A stretch of DNA of 64,000 bases, from contig JBKECP010000009.1 of the NCBI GenBank assembly GCA_047974765.1, forward strand, positions 186,001 to 250,000, given 5' to 3'. Under the pieces are notes generated by a model, which worked only from the letters and a program-made list of their open reading frames with translations, did no database searches and was not told where the DNA came from. The DNA is from JBKECP01 sp047974765. GTDB lineage: Bacteria; Pseudomonadota; Gammaproteobacteria; Pseudomonadales; Halieaceae. A program made the position numbers and the translations under genes. Numbering within the stretch: the first letter of the stretch is position 1; each line of letters begins with the position of its first letter. This document shows, one piece after another, positions 60,347 to 64,000 of this stretch.

Positions 60347-61459
60347 CTATCGGATTAGCTGCCCTGATGATGGATGGTCGCTGGCCACAATCCGGGGTGT
60401 GCGTAGTGGCATCCGTGTCAGCAGTTCATAGCCGATGCTGTCACTGTTAGCGGCCACTTCTGCCAGGGGTAGACTCTCGCCCCACAAGACAGCAGTATCG
60501 CCAGGCCGAACCGGTCCGATATCACTGACATCAACGGTGATCATGTCCATTGATACGCGACCTGCCAGCGGGCAGCGCTGGCCGTTTATCAGTACAGGTG
60601 TCCCATTTAAAGCATTGCGCGGATAACCATCGCCGTAGCCGATAGTCACAGTGGCAATACGGGCAGCTTTGGTCGCAATCCAGGTGTTGCCATAACCAAC
60701 GGCTTCACCAGGGGCGATGTCACGCACAGCGGTAACTGCTGATTGCAGGGTCATTACCGGGCGCAGATTCTGGTGATGAGCCGGATTATTTATGCCAAAG
60801 GGTGAGTTTCCCCACAACATGTAACCGGGGCGCACCCAATCGTAGTGGGCTTGAGGAAAAGCCAGTATAGCGGCGGAATTGGCTGCGCTGCACGGAGCGT
60901 TCAGGGGGGCGGCAATAGTGTTAAAACAGGTAATTTGCGCCAGGGTGTTGTCGGGGTTGGTGGCATCGGCACAGGCAAAATGTGTACTCAGCACGGGTTG
61001 TCCAAGGCTGTTGGGGCAGGCCAGCAGACGTTGATAAAAAATAGCGGCAGCCTGCGGTGTCACGCCAAGGCGATGCATGCCGGTATCAACCTTTAACCAG
61101 CACGGCACAGGCGCTGATAGCCTGGCACCTTCCAGCCAGCACAGCTGGCGTTCGCTATGGATGGTGAGCCAGAAACCGGTATCAGCTGCAATATTGATTT
61201 CGTCGGGGGAAAATACGCCCTGCAATAGCAAAATGGGTGCCCTGATACCGGCTTCGCGCAACGCCAGTGCTTCTTCAATACAGGCAACGGCCAGTGCATC
61301 GACACTACTTTCAAGGGCGTGTGCCATGAGCGAGGCGCCGTGACCATAGGCGTTGGCCTTGACGACTGCCATAACCCGGCTATTGGGTGCCAGCTCTCGT
61401 ACCCGTGCCAGATTATGGCGGGCGGCATCGAGATCCAGCAGGGCTTTGGCGGGGCGCAT
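60347..61459 (-). CDS. alr: Alanine racemase
   Basis: A 370-residue PLP enzyme that interconverts L- and D-alanine. The cofactor lysine is Lys34 in Val-Val-Lys-Ala-Asn-Ala-Tyr-Gly-His-Gly, and the catalytic tyrosine is in Val-Gly-Tyr-Gly-Asn-Thr-Trp near 250; a Gly-Tyr-Gly-Asp-Gly-Tyr-Pro-Arg motif follows near 286. The ATG at 61459 gives the standard start; a longer frame to 61558 adds unconserved residues. It may serve cell-wall D-alanine supply, but its location beside a D-amino acid aminotransferase and a D-glutamate cyclase-like gene also fits a D-amino acid pathway. 31 bases separate it from the aminotransferase. Confidence 0.94.
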   Translation of the reverse strand: MRPAKALLDLDAARHNLARVRELAPNSRVMAVVKANAYGHGASLMAHALESSVDALAVACIEEALALREAGIRAPILLLQGVFSPDEINIAADTGFWLTIHSERQLCWLEGARLSAPVPCWLKVDTGMHRLGVTPQAAAIFYQRLLACPNSLGQPVLSTHFACADATNPDNTLAQITCFNTIAAPLNAPCSAANSAAILAFPQAHYDWVRPGYMLWGNSPFGINNPAHHQNLRPVMTLQSAVTAVRDIAPGEAVGYGNTWIATKAARIATVTIGYGDGYPRNALNGTPVLINGQRCPLAGRVSMDMITVDVSDIGPVRPGDTAVLWGESLPLAEVAANSDSIGYELLTRMPLRTPRIVASDHPSSGQLIR

Positions 61460-61490
61460 AGTTGTCGCTCTGTTGTGTACCTGTCGTATA

Positions 61491-62348
61491 TCAGTTATCA
61501 AAACGGTGTTGTTCAAACAGACTCTGGGCAGCAAGCCAGATATCACCGACTTCGCCATTGCCTACCGGCAGGCCGTCAATTTCAATCACTGGCGCCACTT
61601 CCTTGCTGGAGGAAGTCAGCCAGACTTCATCGGCGGTGCGCAGCTCATCCAGTGTCACTACGCGCTCCTGTACCGGCAGGCTGCCGTCCCTGCGAAGGAT
61701 AGTCAACAGCATTGAACGGGTGATGCCCGGCAATTTCTGGTGGTCCAGTTCGGGGGTGGCGATGATGCCGTTTTTGATGACAAATACATTGCAGGCAGCC
61801 GCTTCGGTCAGTTCACGATTACCATTGTAAAGAATGGTTTCATCATTGCCCTGAGCATGACCGAACTGATAGTGCATGACATTGCCCAGCAGGGCGGTAG
61901 ATTTGATATGACAGCGCTTCCAGCGTAAATCTTCAGTGGTGGATACACGGAAGTGGCGGCAGTTGTGTTTGTCAGCTGTCGGTGCGGATGGAATATCAAA
62001 GGCAAAGCCAAACAGGGTGGGGGCAATAGCGGTCGGATAGGCGTGATTGCGGCTGGTATCGGCACCGCGGCTGATATGGAAGTAAATACCCAGATTGCCA
62101 CCACCATTGCGTTCGATCAGCTGCTCAGTGATGGTGAGCCATTCATCCTGGTCGATATTAAAGGCAATTTCCAGGGCATCCAGACCGTGCTGCATCCGTT
62201 CCATATGGGGGCGAAAACCGACAGTGCGGCCGTTATAGGTGGGTATCACTTCATAGATGCCATCACCAAAGAGAAAGCCGCGGTCCATCGGTGAAATCTG
62301 TGCTTCACTCATAGGCAGGTAATTGCCGTTCAGAAAAACAATGCTCAT
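61491..62348 (-). CDS. dat: D-amino acid aminotransferase
   Basis: A 285-residue class IV (BCAT-fold) PLP aminotransferase. It begins with Phe-Leu-Asn-Gly and has Gly-Phe-Leu-Phe-Gly-Asp-Gly-Ile-Tyr-Glu-Val near 24-34, the fingerprint of D-alanine aminotransferases. The PLP lysine is in His-Ile-Lys-Ser-Thr-Ala-Leu-Leu-Gly-Asn near 145-155. It exchanges D-alanine plus 2-oxoglutarate with pyruvate plus D-glutamate. The ATG at 62348 with AGGA upstream gives the normal length. It lies between alr and the D-glutamate cyclase-like gene, all on the same strand. Confidence 0.92.
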   Translation of the reverse strand: MSIVFLNGNYLPMSEAQISPMDRGFLFGDGIYEVIPTYNGRTVGFRPHMERMQHGLDALEIAFNIDQDEWLTITEQLIERNGGGNLGIYFHISRGADTSRNHAYPTAIAPTLFGFAFDIPSAPTADKHNCRHFRVSTTEDLRWKRCHIKSTALLGNVMHYQFGHAQGNDETILYNGNRELTEAAACNVFVIKNGIIATPELDHQKLPGITRSMLLTILRRDGSLPVQERVVTLDELRTADEVWLTSSSKEVAPVIEIDGLPVGNGEVGDIWLAAQSLFEQHRFDN

Positions 62349-62433
62349 ATTGGTTGATCCTGTCTGTTTATCGAACTGTTTGCCGTACATGCCAGTCGAA
62401 CGGCTATTGGTAATTTCTGCCTGATGAAGTCGC

Positions 62434-63300
62434 TTAATGGCCAAAGCCGCCGAGTTGGCGCAGCTGGGCAATGATGGCACAGCCTTCACTGACATCAAGA
62501 CCGTCTTCGGTCAGGGTATTTTTACGGCTGATACCATCGACGCTACCCTTTGCAGAGAGATAGCCAAGAACGGACAAGGGATCGGTATCTGCCAGCAGGT
62601 CCTGTTTTGACCAGTACGCAAGAAAAAGTATCAGGCCATAGGCCGCCCAATTGGAGACATCTGCGACCAGCAGCTCGTCACAGGTGGTGACAGAGGCGCG
62701 AATATTCAAAGTGGCGATAGTATCGGCAATGCGCCCCATGCCGATTTCATTGCCGCCATCACCAATACCGATCGTTGGGCAGCTGGCTCTCCCGGTGGTC
62801 TGTTCGACAAAGGGATCGAAAATACCACAGTAAGGGCTGATGTCCTCGCCGCGCATATTGTAGTAGCGGCCATCATCACACAGGCCCGGATGCTCGATGG
62901 CAATGATTGCTCCCGGCTGCAATTCAGCCAGTATTTCACTGGCTTGCTGTCGGGCACTATCAATGTCACGGGCCGTTAGTGCAAGACAGCGGTAATCCTC
63001 GCACAAGGCACTGTACAGGGGTTCTGCACAGGCCAGTACGGGTTTACCGTCCAGTGCGGTCAGCGCCTGATAGAGCGCAATGGCACCAACCGGGCCATCG
63101 GTTTCAAATGTACCGGCTACCGGAAAACCGGTACCAATAATGATCGAAGCCTTACTCTGCTGCTGTAATGCCTGATAGAGCAAGGTGGCGGCACGCCGGT
63201 AGTAGCCACTGGTCAGCGCCTGCCGGGCCATTTGCATCTGGCGGGGGTTGCGAGCCACCAGTAATGCTTCGACCGCCTCACTCAAGTGTGCTTCATTCAC
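62434..63300 (-). CDS. D-glutamate cyclase-like protein (DUF4392)
   Basis: A 288-residue protein matching the DUF4392 / DGLUCY C-terminal domain, the family of the vertebrate mitochondrial D-glutamate cyclase that turns D-glutamate into 5-oxo-D-proline. Recognisable blocks are Gly-Thr-Gly-Phe-Pro-Val-Ala-Gly-Thr-Phe-Glu-Thr-Asp-Gly-Pro-Val-Gly-Ala near 56-73, Asp-Gly-Arg-Tyr-Tyr-Asn-Met-Arg-Gly near 142-150, and Ile-Gly-Ile-Gly-Asp-Gly-Gly-Asn-Glu-Ile-Gly-Met-Gly near 176-188. It starts with GTG overlapping the TGA of the PxpC gene upstream (GTGA). Downstream are D-amino acid aminotransferase and alanine racemase. The family call is confident; activity here is inferred. Confidence 0.87.
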   Translation of the reverse strand: MNEAHLSEAVEALLVARNPRQMQMARQALTSGYYRRAATLLYQALQQQSKASIIIGTGFPVAGTFETDGPVGAIALYQALTALDGKPVLACAEPLYSALCEDYRCLALTARDIDSARQQASEILAELQPGAIIAIEHPGLCDDGRYYNMRGEDISPYCGIFDPFVEQTTGRASCPTIGIGDGGNEIGMGRIADTIATLNIRASVTTCDELLVADVSNWAAYGLILFLAYWSKQDLLADTDPLSVLGYLSAKGSVDGISRKNTLTEDGLDVSEGCAIIAQLRQLGGFGH

Positions 63301-64000
63301 GATTCAGACGCTCCCTCTGATGGTGCCAGCTCTGGCAGGGGCAGATGTTCGTTGCGATAGGCGGCCAGGTGCAGGGCATTGTGGGCTTCTTCAATACTGA
63401 TGGGGCAGAAGCACACCTCAGTGCCGGGCCTGCTCTGGGCCAGTCGCGCCACATCCAGTGACAGTACCGCGCCTATTTTGGGATAGCCTCCAATAGTTTG
63501 GCGGTCGTTAAGCAGCACAATGGGCTGACCGTCAGCGGGAATCTGTACCGCACCAAAACAAATCCCCTCAGATAAAATGCCGTTGATATTACAACTTATG
63601 GCGGGGCCTTCCAGACAATAGCCCATGCGATCGCAGCGTTCACTGACGCGATAGCTCGCGCTGAAAAAACGCTGCTGTTCGCGTTTACTAAAGGCCGCCT
63701 GCTGATAGCCGGGAATAAGTCGCAGTATCAGATCACCACTGTAGTTGGGCCAGTATTTTTGCGGCAGTTGGCGCAGGATTGTGTCGCTGTTGGCCTTACA
63801 GGGTAATTTGTCGCCCGTTGTGAGTGCGCGCCCGCCGATACCACCGATGCTTTCGCGCACAACGGTGGCACTGCTGCCGAATTGGGCTTCAATAGCAAAG
63901 CCACCAGCTACGCCCAGATAGCTGCGGCAGCCAGCTCTGCCTTCAGCATCGGTATAGCCGAGGCTGATCCGGTCACCTGTCTGAACGGGATGAACCTGCC
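63297..64000 (-). CDS. pxpC: 5-oxoprolinase subunit C (PxpC / KipA family), 5' end outside the window
   Basis: The last 233 codons or so of a biotin-dependent carboxyltransferase-like / allophanate hydrolase subunit 2 protein. The frame is open to the right edge, so the N-terminus lies beyond. Recognisable pieces are Gly-Asp-Arg-Ile-Ser-Leu-Gly near the edge, Arg-Ser-Tyr-Leu-Gly-Val-Ala-Gly-Gly-Phe, Arg-Glu-Ser-Ile-Gly-Gly-Ile-Gly-Gly-Arg, then Ser-Glu-Gly-Ile-Cys-Phe-Gly-Ala-Val-Gln-Ile-Pro and Pro-Ile-Val-Leu-Leu-Asn-Asp-Arg-Gln-Thr-Ile-Gly-Gly-Tyr-Pro, all typical of PxpC. With PxpA and PxpB it hydrolyses 5-oxoproline to glutamate with ATP. The stop overlaps the DUF4392 start. Confidence 0.9.
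   Translation of the reverse strand, partial: QVHPVQTGDRISLGYTDAEGRAGCRSYLGVAGGFAIEAQFGSSATVVRESIGGIGGRALTTGDKLPCKANSDTILRQLPQKYWPNYSGDLILRLIPGYQQAAFSKREQQRFFSASYRVSERCDRMGYCLEGPAISCNINGILSEGICFGAVQIPADGQPIVLLNDRQTIGGYPKIGAVLSLDVARLAQSRPGTEVCFCPISIEEAHNALHLAAYRNEHLPLPELAPSEGASES

Overview
This is a 64 kb chromosomal stretch of a Gram-negative gammaproteobacterium, most likely a marine, aerobic heterotroph of the Cellvibrionales/Alteromonadales type. The evidence is TonB-dependent receptors, RND efflux with a NodT/OprM-type outer-membrane factor, GspA/GspB, a Pseudomonas-type 532-residue isocitrate lyase, SstT, class I DAHP synthase and a cobalamin riboswitch. No rRNA, recognisable tRNA, phage genes, transposase genes or CRISPR were seen. 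The organism call is inference from gene content.

Layout. 1-2.6 kb: two tandem alkaline phosphatases (the first cut by the left edge) and a small exported protein. 2.7-5.8 kb: a DUF2807 (GIN-domain) exported protein, a GntR/YtrA-type repressor and an ABC ATPase/permease pair. 6.0-11.1 kb: a siderophore-type uptake operon (TonB receptor, binding protein, FecCD permease, ATPase). 11.3-14.8 kb: isocitrate lyase and an unusual 585-residue isocitrate dehydrogenase, the two enzymes of the glyoxylate-shunt branch point, each followed by a clear terminator. 14.9-19.3 kb: M24 peptidase, HxlR regulator, SstT serine/threonine symporter and an exported HExxH protein. 19.4-27.7 kb: on the minus strand, cobS-cobC, then a cobalamin riboswitch, then cobO-cobQ-btuC-btuD-cobU-cobT-btuF, so corrinoid import and nucleotide-loop assembly are under B12 control. 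27.7-31.5 kb: DUF501 protein, a membrane TolB-like/TPR protein with a small partner, and a YigZ/IMPACT protein. 31.6-35.0 kb: a large TonB receptor flanked by a 103-bp direct repeat, then a double-thioredoxin-fold exported protein. 36-46.8 kb: a luciferase-like monooxygenase, a small exported gene with an in-frame amber codon, and a complete two-pump RND system (OMF, MdtC-like, MdtB-like, MdtA-like). 47-55.9 kb: S9 peptidase, DAHP synthase, DUF885 peptidase-like protein, TSUP permease, and a nitronate monooxygenase divergent from a PadR regulator. 56-60.3 kb: gspA-gspB and ppx. 60.3-64 kb: alanine racemase, D-amino acid aminotransferase, a D-glutamate-cyclase-like protein and the start-truncated PxpC subunit of 5-oxoprolinase.

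The most interesting items are: (i) the right-hand D-amino acid cluster, which reads as a possible D-Ala / D-Glu / 5-oxoproline pathway; (ii) a family of multi-hairpin, MITE-like repeats at 47.0, 49.7 and 54.1 kb, one with 11-bp terminal inverted repeats bounded by TA; (iii) an internal duplication of about 145 residues inside isocitrate dehydrogenase; (iv) near-identical 103-bp direct repeats around a TonB receptor gene; and (v) a single amber codon splitting an otherwise intact small exported protein. All functional calls rest on reading translated sequence and motifs by eye; no database search was run.
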